Assembly: GCA_964544765.1 (NCBI GenBank)
Contig: CAZJDM010000062.1
Span: 1 to 22,589, forward strand
DNA length: 22,589 bases
Direction of reading: 5' to 3'
From: CAZJDM01 sp964544765
GTDB taxonomy: Bacteria; Bdellovibrionota_B; Oligoflexia; CAYFLR01
The notes beneath the pieces were generated by a model that worked only from the letters and a program-made list of their open reading frames with translations, made no database searches and was not told where the DNA came from. Shown here one piece after another: positions 1 to 7,398 of this stretch. The position numbers were made by a program, and so were the translations under genes. Within the stretch, counting starts at the first letter, position 1. The number at the start of each line of letters is the position of its first letter.

Positions 1-534
1 TTTACATATTTTTGCCACTTTATCGTAAGCTTCTCCTATCGCATCATCTAAAGTTTGGGTCACAACTTCAAATTCTTCAATACTTTTTATCTTGTATAAT
101 GAGGTATGGCCTCCAGAAATTACTAAGGCTAAAAAAGGAAAGGACACATTCTCAATGTTTATTTTATCATCTAAAAAAATAGAAAAGACATGAGCCTGAA
201 GATGATTAACCGGAACAATAGGTTTTTTTAAACCATATGCCAAACCTTTAGCAAAATTAACCCCTACTAAAAGAGCTCCCATTAATCCTGGTTTGGAAGT
301 AACTGACACTAAATCAATGTCCGAGGTTTTAACTTGGGCCATATTAAGGGCCTGTTCAAAAACAATTTGTATGTTTTCTAAATGTTTGCGAGCGGCTATC
401 TCAGGTACCACACCACCATATGGAGCATGTTCCTTGATTTGAGAGGACACTATATTAGAAATTATGCCTTTTGAAGAGTGATACAAAGCTACCGCTGTCT
501 CATCGCAGGACGTTTCAATACCTAGAGTAATCAT
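1..534 (-). CDS. tsaD: tRNA threonylcarbamoyladenosine transferase TsaD, N-terminal part
   Basis: TsaD (Kae1/Qri7 family) transfers the threonylcarbamoyl group onto adenosine 37 of ANN-decoding tRNAs, working with TsaB and TsaE in the cytoplasm. The first 178 residues are visible; the gene runs off the left edge. Seen: the ASKHA nucleotide-binding start GIETSCDET (residues 5-13), the family segment PEIAARKH (44-51), the metal-binding HxxxH at H111 and H115 (NHLQAH), and the glycine loop ISGGHTSL (139-146). The ATG at 534 is preceded by AAGG, which overlaps the stop codon of the upstream gene; only 4 nt separate the two genes, so they are probably co-transcribed. In the PGL loop, TSKPGL (79-84) has Lys where a Gly is usual. 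The C-terminal metal ligand lies outside the window. Confidence 0.96.
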   Translation of the reverse strand, partial: MITLGIETSCDETAVALYHSSKGIISNIVSSQIKEHAPYGGVVPEIAARKHLENIQIVFEQALNMAQVKTSDIDLVSVTSKPGLMGALLVGVNFAKGLAYGLKKPIVPVNHLQAHVFSIFLDDKINIENVSFPFLALVISGGHTSLYKIKSIEEFEVVTQTLDDAIGEAYDKVAKICK

Positions 535-538
535 CACC

Positions 539-1342
539 TTAGTTTTTACTTCTTTTCATTTTTTTCTTCAGTTTGGATAGTCTAATCTTTACATCTTTTC
601 GGTATTTAGATTTAGAGTATTGTTCAAGGAATTCTTTATAATAGATTTCCGCTGTCTCATTGTCTCCTAAAACTCTATAACAATCTCCCATTCTCATCTT
701 AGAAATGGGAGCAAAGGAACTTTTGGAATATGAGCCTAAGATCTTATTGAAATCCAAGGCTGCTTTTCTATATTTTTTCAATTTATATAAACTCTCAGCC
801 CTCAAATACAATACTTCATCAAGAGATTTGTACTTTTTAAACAAAACTTCAAATTTCTTAAGTTTTTCAACAACACCTTTATAGTCCTTTTTTTGAAATT
901 TAGACCGTGCCTTTTTATACACTTTGGTCATTGACAATTTTGTTTTTGGCCCAGAATTGGATTCTTTAGCTTTACTTTCGACAATTTTACTAGCTATTCT
1001 AGAGCCAAGATCAGATACTTCTCTTTCAAGTTGAACCATGCGCTTTGCAACCTTTTGATCCAGTTTAATTTGAAGTTCTTCAATTTCTCCTCTAGCATAC
1101 TGAACGGAAGATTTTGCTTCCCTAATGGCTGAATTAGCTCTATTTAATGTTTCTTTCGACTCCTTATTTGTTTTTGCAATCGCGGCATCTAATGCCTCTC
1201 GTTTTTCAAACTTGTCTTCTAAATGAGCTACTCTGTTTTTCAATTTCCATATTTGCTCTCTTAAATCGGCCTCTTTACGAGATGTCATACAGCTAACATT
1301 GGTCATCATTAATACTGAAGATAAAAATACTAAATATTTCAT
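539..1342 (-). CDS. CpoB/YbgF-like coiled-coil and TPR envelope protein
   Basis: A 267-residue exported protein. Residues 1-18 form a signal peptide ending VSC, which could be lipidated, although Asn at -3 is a poor lipobox residue. Residues about 20-120 are a charged coiled coil with a regular heptad look. Residues about 140-260 contain at least two tetratricopeptide-type helical repeats (YKKARSKFQKKDYKGVVEKL, then AESLYKLKKYRKAALDFNKI and a third unit). This order, signal-coiled coil-TPR, matches the CpoB/YbgF family, which works with Tol-Pal and peptidoglycan synthases in the periplasm; BamD-like or other outer-membrane TPR lipoproteins are alternatives. The C-terminal tail is very Lys-rich. 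The ATG at 1342 has an AAGGAG site 8 nt upstream. No tol or pal gene is in view, so the function is inferred from architecture only. Confidence 0.75.
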   Translation of the reverse strand: MKYLVFLSSVLMMTNVSCMTSRKEADLREQIWKLKNRVAHLEDKFEKREALDAAIAKTNKESKETLNRANSAIREAKSSVQYARGEIEELQIKLDQKVAKRMVQLEREVSDLGSRIASKIVESKAKESNSGPKTKLSMTKVYKKARSKFQKKDYKGVVEKLKKFEVLFKKYKSLDEVLYLRAESLYKLKKYRKAALDFNKILGSYSKSSFAPISKMRMGDCYRVLGDNETAEIYYKEFLEQYSKSKYRKDVKIRLSKLKKKMKRSKN

Positions 1343-1403
1343 ATTTTAGGCTCCTTATGACCTATTTTCAATCTCACAACCTTACTAATTACTATATATT
1401 AAA

Positions 1404-1428
1404 GCGATGTGCAAGCTCTGCCTATCGC
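1404..1428 (-). other. Hairpin between fapA-like gene and cpoB-like gene
   Basis: On the minus strand GCGAT (1428-1424) pairs with ATCGC (1408-1404), and inside it GCA pairs with TGC around a 5-nt loop, with a 2x2 internal loop between the stems. It begins 5 nt after the TAG of the fapA-like gene and is followed by TTTAATATAT. The T tract is too short for a convincing intrinsic terminator, so it may be a weak terminator, an attenuator or a 3'-end processing structure. Confidence 0.35.
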
Positions 1429-1433
1429 AAGTA

Positions 1434-3959
1434 CTATGCGGCAGATTCCTGGGCATTCTCTGCCAAATCATTCTCCTCATTTTCGTCTTCGTCGTTCACT
1501 TCATCAGCACTTTCATCAACTACTTCATCAGTACCTTCATCAACTACTTCATCCTCGTCATCCTCTACCTCTTCTACCTGAAATTCATCACAAGATATCA
1601 TTTCTACAGTGTTGGTTAATCGTTTATAAAGCCATACAATCCCCATTAATTCTTTAGACATAACTGCCCTTTTCCCATTTACCACCAATTTAACATTATA
1701 TGATAATATAACGCTAACCCTCACAAAGCCAGCAGGAGGAATTGGTTTATTTGATACCATAACAGACATTTGTTCTGTGTAATCTTTCAACTCTCCTTGA
1801 ATAAAATCCCTTTCTCTCACTAAGGTTTTGAGTTTATCCTTAGCATTTTGGGATCCAATTTTTATAGCTTTATGACTGCGAATCGTTTTTATTTCTCTTC
1901 TTATTTGATCCAAATCTTTTTCAAAGTTTTTAATTCCTTCAGACAACTTTTGTTTCTGAAGTTCATAAGAAAAATCAACTCCAGCATTTATAATGGTAAT
2001 AGGTCCATCATTTACCCCTAAATTATTACATTCTAAAGATTGACAATTAATACTCCCCCCTCTAATTATACCCTCTCCATCAATACATTTAATTGATCCT
2101 GTAGCACTTACCTCACTATTTACAATAGACTCAGATACCTTAATATGGCCATAAGAGATAACTTTTGAATTTTCAATATAACCAGCATCAATATTACCAC
2201 GGGCTTCTACCCGACCTTCTTTTCCGGTCAATATTCCTTTTTCAACTTCAATTTTTCCTCCAGCGACAGCGCTTCCACTTTGAATCGAACCCGTAATCTT
2301 TAAATCCCCAGTTGCTTCTGCTGTAGCACCACTGTCAACATCTCCATTAACCACTAAATTACCATCATAACGCACGTTGCCTGTTTTAAAATTTACACCT
2401 CCCTCTACAACATAAACGGACATAAGCTCAACATGAGTATCTGCAATCTCTGGTACTCCATCGCGTTTAGCAAAGAATGTTTTTCCATCTGCAGAAACAG
2501 ATACTCCGTCTCCCGCTTCCAATTCAATTTTTTCCCCATCTTTTGCGGGGATTAATTCTCCTAACAAATTCCAGCCATCTTTACCCTTACCAGGATCCAC
2601 TATTTTCAATATCACCTTTCCTTTGCGCACAAATGTTGTATTAGTTCTTTCTCGTAAGTCAACAGATCCATACTTACCTTTGCCAAACTTTACCTTACGT
2701 TTTTGAAAAACAAGATCAATTTCCCCATCTTTCCCATCAATAGCCTCTTTTCCCATACTCAAAACAAAGTCAGGAGGTAAATCTTTTTTTTCATTTATTA
2801 ATTTCAAGGCTCGAATAGCATTTTTCTTAGCTTTCTTGAGATTTTTTCTAATCCCCAACTTCTCAATCTCAGTCATTATGTCCTTAATTAAAATTTGTTT
2901 TGCTCCTCCCTTAGACTGCTTTAAAGAAGCTAAATACAAATGCATCTTGTTCGCGGATAAACTTAATTCAATCCTACCAGGTTCACTTTTTTCTCCTTTT
3001 AATACTAATATAGTCAATTTCTCTTCTTTTTTTTCCAAAGTCTTCTGAATTGAATCAACTATATCTTTAGAAAAAATCCGATATTTACCTCCCATACCAC
3101 TTGAAATCAATTCTTTGGCTCTACCCTTGATTACGTTTATCAAGGCTAAAATATACTTCTTTTCTGTAAACATTTTTAAAAATTTTGTAGAATTTATCGA
3201 CAAATATAATTCTAGATTTTTCTGTTGAAAGTTAAGTTCATAGTACCCATTTATTAAATCTTCATAGGTTTTTTTGCGCTTTTGGGGTTTTTCCTTCTTT
3301 TCTATAATTACAATCTCTTCCTCTTTAAAATATACTTGTTTACTTTCAATGTCATTCAATTCCTTGATACTAGCAGGAGTGTTTTTTTTATAGGCTTCTA
3401 GATCAATTTCACATTTCGCCGCTGGTACATTTCGCAGATTTCCTGGTTTAAATCGTGCTTGTTTTATAGACTGCAGTAATTCATCTTCAAGAATTGTAAA
3501 ATCATCTATAACATCAAGAAGTTTATCCATCTGATTATAATGAATCTGTATTTCATTTCTCAAGGAATTTAAAAAATTTTCCGGGGTCAGTCTTCTATGA
3601 CTATGTATCTTTTTTATAACAAAATGATTATTATCAAAGCCAATGTCAATACAATGATTCTTAGGCGATATTCCTCTTGCTACTACAACAGGAAAAGAAA
3701 TTTTCTTCATCTTGAGAATATATTGCAAAGATATTTTTATAACATCATCAAAAATATAATATATTAAATTATCCCCTGAACTCTTTAACTCATGTAATTT
3801 TTGGTTTATATTGTCTTTTATACTCTTTATGGCAAACGATAACTCAGAGTCTCTTTTAAAATTTACATCCACCAACCGAAAAACCTTATTTTTCTCACAA
3901 TAAAGAACCGTTGCCTGGCTTTCTACTGTTGCTACCTTTCTTCGCCCTAAAGCAAACAT
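1434..3959 (-). CDS. FapA/DUF342 family polymer-forming protein with acidic repeat tail
   Basis: An 841-residue protein of the FapA (flagellar assembly protein A, DUF342) family. The hallmark segment VDPGKGKDGWNLLG lies near residues 454-467 and is followed by a glycine-rich repeat region (about 510-660) predicted to form a right-handed beta-helix like bactofilins. Residues about 665-735 are a coiled coil and 740-795 a small beta domain. The last 45 residues are very acidic and contain 8-residue repeats (DEVVDEGT, DEVVDESA, DEVNDEDE). The first roughly 330 residues match no family I recognise. The best-studied FapA, in Vibrio, links sugar uptake to flagellar assembly; no flagellar gene is visible here. 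I chose ATG at 3959 because GTGAGG lies 6 nt upstream; a GTG at 3971 would add four residues but lies inside that ribosome site. It is longer than most relatives (about 450-650). Confidence 0.85.
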   Translation of the reverse strand: MFALGRRKVATVESQATVLYCEKNKVFRLVDVNFKRDSELSFAIKSIKDNINQKLHELKSSGDNLIYYIFDDVIKISLQYILKMKKISFPVVVARGISPKNHCIDIGFDNNHFVIKKIHSHRRLTPENFLNSLRNEIQIHYNQMDKLLDVIDDFTILEDELLQSIKQARFKPGNLRNVPAAKCEIDLEAYKKNTPASIKELNDIESKQVYFKEEEIVIIEKKEKPQKRKKTYEDLINGYYELNFQQKNLELYLSINSTKFLKMFTEKKYILALINVIKGRAKELISSGMGGKYRIFSKDIVDSIQKTLEKKEEKLTILVLKGEKSEPGRIELSLSANKMHLYLASLKQSKGGAKQILIKDIMTEIEKLGIRKNLKKAKKNAIRALKLINEKKDLPPDFVLSMGKEAIDGKDGEIDLVFQKRKVKFGKGKYGSVDLRERTNTTFVRKGKVILKIVDPGKGKDGWNLLGELIPAKDGEKIELEAGDGVSVSADGKTFFAKRDGVPEIADTHVELMSVYVVEGGVNFKTGNVRYDGNLVVNGDVDSGATAEATGDLKITGSIQSGSAVAGGKIEVEKGILTGKEGRVEARGNIDAGYIENSKVISYGHIKVSESIVNSEVSATGSIKCIDGEGIIRGGSINCQSLECNNLGVNDGPITIINAGVDFSYELQKQKLSEGIKNFEKDLDQIRREIKTIRSHKAIKIGSQNAKDKLKTLVRERDFIQGELKDYTEQMSVMVSNKPIPPAGFVRVSVILSYNVKLVVNGKRAVMSKELMGIVWLYKRLTNTVEMISCDEFQVEEVEDDEDEVVDEGTDEVVDESADEVNDEDENEENDLAENAQESAA
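1488..1553 (-). repeat. 24-bp tandem repeat in the 3' end of the fapA-like gene
   Basis: The 18-mer TTCATCAACTACTTCATC (plus strand) occurs at 1512 and again at 1536, a 24-bp period that encodes the acidic units DEVVDEGT and DEVVDESA. A diverged third unit (DEVNDEDE) follows toward the 3' end of the gene. The near identity of the two full copies suggests recent duplication and possible copy-number variation. Confidence 0.8.
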
Positions 3960-3977
3960 TACTTTCCTCACTTCAAT

Positions 3978-4008
3978 CCATGCACCACCCGCATTGGGTA
4001 CGGTCCCC
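3978..4008 (-). promoter_or_regulatory. GC-rich putative structured leader of the fapA-like gene
   Basis: A G/C-rich island inside an otherwise very AT-rich spacer, 19 nt upstream of the fapA-like start. On the minus strand CCAATGC (3997-3991) can pair with GCATGG (3983-3978) with one bulged A, around a 7-nt loop; an alternative pairing is ACCC with GGGT. It would lie in the 5' leader if the promoter proposed at 4020-4048 is real. It matches no riboswitch class I can name. Confidence 0.35.
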
Positions 4009-4010
4009 TT

Positions 4011-4049
4011 TTACTATTAATAATAACAAATTACTATAATAATAACAAA
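4011..4049 (-). repeat. Two tandem ~20-bp AT-rich repeats upstream of the fapA-like gene
   Basis: Plus strand 4011-4030 (TTACTATTAATAATAACAAA) is followed directly by 4031-4049 (TTACTATAATAATAACAAA); the copies differ by a one-base indel in the AT stretch. They may be a regulator-binding repeat or simple slippage in AT-rich DNA. Confidence 0.7.
4020..4048 (-). promoter_or_regulatory. Candidate sigma70-type promoter for the fapA-like gene
   Basis: On the minus strand TTGTTA (4048-4043) and TATTAT (4025-4020) are separated by exactly 17 nt, four and five matches out of six to the -35 and -10 consensus. Transcription would start near 4013, giving a leader of about 54 nt that includes the GC-rich element. 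In DNA this AT-rich such matches arise by chance, so it is only a candidate. Confidence 0.4.
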
Positions 4050-4156
4050 GCTATAGTGATATTTTGATATATAAAAGAAGGAAGTAAAATTCTTCTAAAC
4101 TACATTTTCATATATTTAAACATGCCTTCTTAGGCTTTTAGTTAGAGGGATAGCAA

Positions 4157-7033
4157 TCACGAGTGAGCTTCTTTCCAACTATAACCACAATTCATAACAA
4201 CCTTTAATGGTACCCCAAGATCATAAACAGATTCCATTTCATAATGTACTATCTTAGACACAGCTTCTCTCTCATTTTTTTCAACCTCAAGAACCAATTC
4301 ATCATGAACCTGTATTATAATTGAGCTCCTGTATTTTTTTAGCTTCTTATTAATTTTAATCATAGCTATCTTAATCAAATCTGCAGCCGATCCTTGAATG
4401 GTACTATTAATAGCCATTCTCTCAGCTAAGGCCTTTTTTAACTTATTGCTGCTATTTATTTCAGCAATAAAACGCTTTCTTCCCATCAAAGTCTTAATAT
4501 ATCCATTTTTTCTAGACCCTTCTAATAAACCTTCGAAGTATCCTTTTACACCATAATAAGTATTAAAGTATTTTTTTATAAAATCCGATGCTTCAGCCTT
4601 CGGAATATCTAACTCTCCTGCCAATCCAAACGCTGTTTGTCCATAAATAACACCAAAATTAATAGTTTTTGCTTTTCTTCTCATTTCAGCCGTTACTTCA
4701 CTTTGTTTGACATTAAATATTTTAGAAGCAGTTTCATTATGGATATCTTTATCATGCAAAAACGCTTCTATTAATGTCTTATCTTTTGATAAATGAGCTA
4801 GTATTCTCAGCTCAATTTGTGAATAATCAGCTGATAATAGTTCAAACCCTGATCTAGGTCTAAAACATTCCCTTACTTGCACTCCTTCTTTGGTACGAAT
4901 TGGTATATTTTGTAGATTGGGACTATTACTACTCAACCTTCCTGTAGCAGTACCTACCTGATTAAAGTTGGCATGAATTCTATTCGTTTTTTCACAAACA
5001 TGATTTACTAAAGGATCAAGATATGTGCCTTTAATTTTATCTATAGTTCTAAATCGTATCAACTTTAAGGGTAATTTATGTACTTTAGCTAACTGAGTTA
5101 AAACATCTATATCAGTAGAATAGCCAGTTTTGGTTTTCTTAGGTGGTTCTAATTTCAATTTTTCAAATAAGATTGTACTTAATTGTTTAGGGGAATTAAT
5201 ATTAAATTCTTCACCCGCTAGCTCAAATATCTCTTCTTGTAAAGAAACCTTTTCTTTTTGCAAAGAAGTTGAGTATTCAGTCAAACAATTTACATCAACA
5301 TAAACTCCCTCTTTCTCCATTTCAAACAATACATGAATCAATGATGTTTCCAGATTCTTGAAAACATCATTCAAACGCATTTTTTTTAATTTTTGCACTA
5401 AAGATTTATATAGATTAATAGACAATATTGTTAATTCAGAAGGAAAATTCGATCCCGAAAACAAATCTTCTTCTCCGTTGGTTGCTACTACTTGAATATT
5501 AAATTCATTCTTACCTATTGTTTTTAAATCGATTTCTTTTCTATCAGGATCTATTAAGTGCATCATAATCATGATATCTATAACTTCAACTGGATGAGCA
5601 AATCCTTCTTTAAAAAGAAACTTTAAATCACTTTTTAAATCAAATACTACTTTTGTTATGGTCTCATCTAAAAGAATAGGGTTAATTTTTTCTTTAATAT
5701 GATTCAAACTGATATTTCCAAACTCATTTCTTCCTAAAACTGGAATAAAATAACTTTTACTTCTACCCAGTCCAATACATATCCCTTCTAAACAATGACT
5801 CTCTACACTTTTACCTTTCTGTCCAACCATTTTGACAGCTATTTGTTTAGCTGATCTAATAGCCACAACTAAATCATCTAGTTGAGATGTTTTTTGTAAC
5901 CAAATCTTCTTATATTTAATAATTTTTACATTTTGGCTTTCATCTCTAGATGAACTAATAGCTTCAGCATTCTCCCCGGACAGCTGGGTAAAAGAACTAT
6001 CACTTATTTCTTCTGATGATGTGGAACCAGAACCTATTTTAGGCTCATTTGAAGCTAATGTACTATCTGTAGTTAACGTAATATCATCTGAGGTCAATGA
6101 ACCTTGATCTGGTGCTAACGGTTTATCATCTGTAGTCAATCGATGTTTACCGGAAATCACTTGATGTTGGTCAGAAGTCAATCTATAAATAGCTTTGATT
6201 TGTCTTTCTAGTTGATTTAAATCCAGCTCCTGACAATCAATTAAAATCTTTTCATTAGCAACTCTATTAAATTCTAAATCGACCTCTTCAATATTCAAAG
6301 GAACATGCTCTTCTAAAGACACCAATTTCTTACTTAAAAAAGCATTCTCCCTACTATCTATTAATTTTTCTTGTAGTTTTCCTTTAATTTTATCCAGATT
6401 TTGATAGATCCCCTCAACATTATTGTATTCTTGTAATAATTTAACAGCCCCTTTAGCACCTACACCTTTTACTCCAGGTATATTATCACTAGAATCACCT
6501 TGAATAGATAATAAATCTATTATTCGGTCTGGACTAACTCCATATTTTTTGCGAACTTCATTCTCATCAAATAGTAAGTTATTTTTTAAATCTAAAACAT
6601 TAACCCCATCGTCCACAAGCTGCATCAAATCTTTATCAGAGGATAATATTGTACAATTATATCGATCCTTAAATTTATGAATTAAAGTAGCTATAATATC
6701 ATCAGCTTCATATCCTTTAATTTCGACAAGCCGTAACCCTAATCTGGCCAACATTTCCTTTATATAGACAAATTGGACAGACAAATCCTGTGGACATTCT
6801 TTCCGATTGGCTTTATATTCAGGGTAATATTCTTTTCTAAAACACGGATCAGGCAAGTCACCTGCGACAATTAAGGCTTCTGGTTTTTTGTCCTTTATAA
6901 ATTTGAATAAAGTATTAAATGTCCCATAAATAGCACTAGTAGGGACACCTTTACGGCTTGCCATGGGCGGCAAAGCATAATAGGCCCTAAACACAATATT
7001 ACTAAGATCAACCAAATACAGTTGTTTTTTCAT
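4157..7033 (-). CDS. polA: DNA polymerase I with inactive proofreading domain
   Basis: A 958-residue family A DNA polymerase for primer removal and gap repair. Residues 1-280 are the 5' flap nuclease: YKANR (73-77), GYEADD (107-112), SSDKD (131-135) and the helix-hairpin-helix GDSSDNIPGVKGVGAKGA (179-196). Residues 285-331 are a degenerate 7-residue repeat and 332-370 a Ser-rich acidic linker. Residues about 371-550 resemble the 3'-5' exonuclease fold, but the DxE of motif I is replaced (IAVKMVG, 398-404) and the last metal-binding Asp is not evident, so proofreading is probably lost, as in Bacillus and Thermus Pol I. The polymerase is intact: TGRLSS (697-702), motif A DYSQIELR with D736, O-helix RRKAKTINFGVIYG (785-798), motif C QVHDE with D911. 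No clear ribosome site precedes the ATG; 15 nt separate it from the upstream lipoprotein gene. Confidence 0.98.
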   Translation of the reverse strand: MKKQLYLVDLSNIVFRAYYALPPMASRKGVPTSAIYGTFNTLFKFIKDKKPEALIVAGDLPDPCFRKEYYPEYKANRKECPQDLSVQFVYIKEMLARLGLRLVEIKGYEADDIIATLIHKFKDRYNCTILSSDKDLMQLVDDGVNVLDLKNNLLFDENEVRKKYGVSPDRIIDLLSIQGDSSDNIPGVKGVGAKGAVKLLQEYNNVEGIYQNLDKIKGKLQEKLIDSRENAFLSKKLVSLEEHVPLNIEEVDLEFNRVANEKILIDCQELDLNQLERQIKAIYRLTSDQHQVISGKHRLTTDDKPLAPDQGSLTSDDITLTTDSTLASNEPKIGSGSTSSEEISDSSFTQLSGENAEAISSSRDESQNVKIIKYKKIWLQKTSQLDDLVVAIRSAKQIAVKMVGQKGKSVESHCLEGICIGLGRSKSYFIPVLGRNEFGNISLNHIKEKINPILLDETITKVVFDLKSDLKFLFKEGFAHPVEVIDIMIMMHLIDPDRKEIDLKTIGKNEFNIQVVATNGEEDLFSGSNFPSELTILSINLYKSLVQKLKKMRLNDVFKNLETSLIHVLFEMEKEGVYVDVNCLTEYSTSLQKEKVSLQEEIFELAGEEFNINSPKQLSTILFEKLKLEPPKKTKTGYSTDIDVLTQLAKVHKLPLKLIRFRTIDKIKGTYLDPLVNHVCEKTNRIHANFNQVGTATGRLSSNSPNLQNIPIRTKEGVQVRECFRPRSGFELLSADYSQIELRILAHLSKDKTLIEAFLHDKDIHNETASKIFNVKQSEVTAEMRRKAKTINFGVIYGQTAFGLAGELDIPKAEASDFIKKYFNTYYGVKGYFEGLLEGSRKNGYIKTLMGRKRFIAEINSSNKLKKALAERMAINSTIQGSAADLIKIAMIKINKKLKKYRSSIIIQVHDELVLEVEKNEREAVSKIVHYEMESVYDLGVPLKVVMNCGYSWKEAHS
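6048..6191 (-). repeat. 21-bp degenerate tandem repeats within polA
   Basis: Seven consecutive units, six of 21 bp and a last one of 18 bp, can be laid out on the plus strand beginning at 6171, 6150, 6129, 6108, 6087, 6066 and 6048. Several share TCTG..GT.AA. They encode LTSDQHQ, VISGKHR, LTTDDKP, LAPDQGS, LTSDDIT, LTTDST and LASNEP (residues 285-331), directly after the flap nuclease domain. The second unit is the most diverged. The repeat is in frame and leaves the enzyme domains intact. Confidence 0.8.
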
Positions 7034-7048
7034 TTTATTTGAAACTGT

Positions 7049-7390
7049 TCATTTTACATGATACTCATCGGCTACAATATATGGAATGCCCATCTGACCA
7101 ATTTGTATTTTTCCGTTGATAAAGATATTTTTATTTACGTAATTAGGAATGTCTTTTACAATATTTGCTAGGTTAGCTACTAAAATCCCTGTCTGATCTT
7201 TTACTTCTAAATAGGTGTTAAACTTGCCAATTGAAATTACTTTTCCATAAACACAGATATTTTTTGATAGAAACTGAGCAGGGGTAAAATGAATATTTTT
7301 TATTGGTATGCAGGCTTTTTCATTGGGTACTAATTGATTAGTGCATGCAACTAATAATAAAGAAGCTAAAAATAAAATATATTTTAACAT
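7049..7390 (-). CDS. Small OB-fold lipoprotein
   Basis: A 113-residue protein with a type II signal peptide: MLKYILFLASLLLVAC, lipobox LVAC with Cys16 as the lipidation site, then Thr-Asn, which does not suggest inner-membrane retention. The mature part (about residues 35-112) reads as one OB-fold of the tRNA_anti-like/nucleic-acid-binding superfamily: NICVYGKVISIGKFNTYLEV, then a GIL turn, then IFINGKIQIGQMGIPYIVAD. Such periplasmic OB folds are often found in small stress or envelope proteins of unknown substrate; no function is assigned. The ATG lies 8 nt after the rplQ stop and the gene ends 15 nt before polA, so it may be co-transcribed with the alpha operon, an odd place for an envelope protein. 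Confidence 0.8.
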   Translation of the reverse strand: MLKYILFLASLLLVACTNQLVPNEKACIPIKNIHFTPAQFLSKNICVYGKVISIGKFNTYLEVKDQTGILVANLANIVKDIPNYVNKNIFINGKIQIGQMGIPYIVADEYHVK

Positions 7391-7398
7391 CCGTTGTT

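Noticed and set aside
1357..1657. Three plus-strand ORFs, one very Ser/Thr-rich
   Set aside because: They are antisense images of the acidic repeat tail and 3' end of the fapA-like gene; none has a credible start site or family similarity.
3970..3978. GGATTGAAG as the end of a CRISPR repeat
   Set aside because: Only one copy, no spacers or cas genes; the likeness is a short chance match.
4124..4135. GCCT-AGGC hairpin just after polA as a terminator
   Set aside because: Only 4 bp with a 4-nt loop and no T run on the minus strand; too weak to call.
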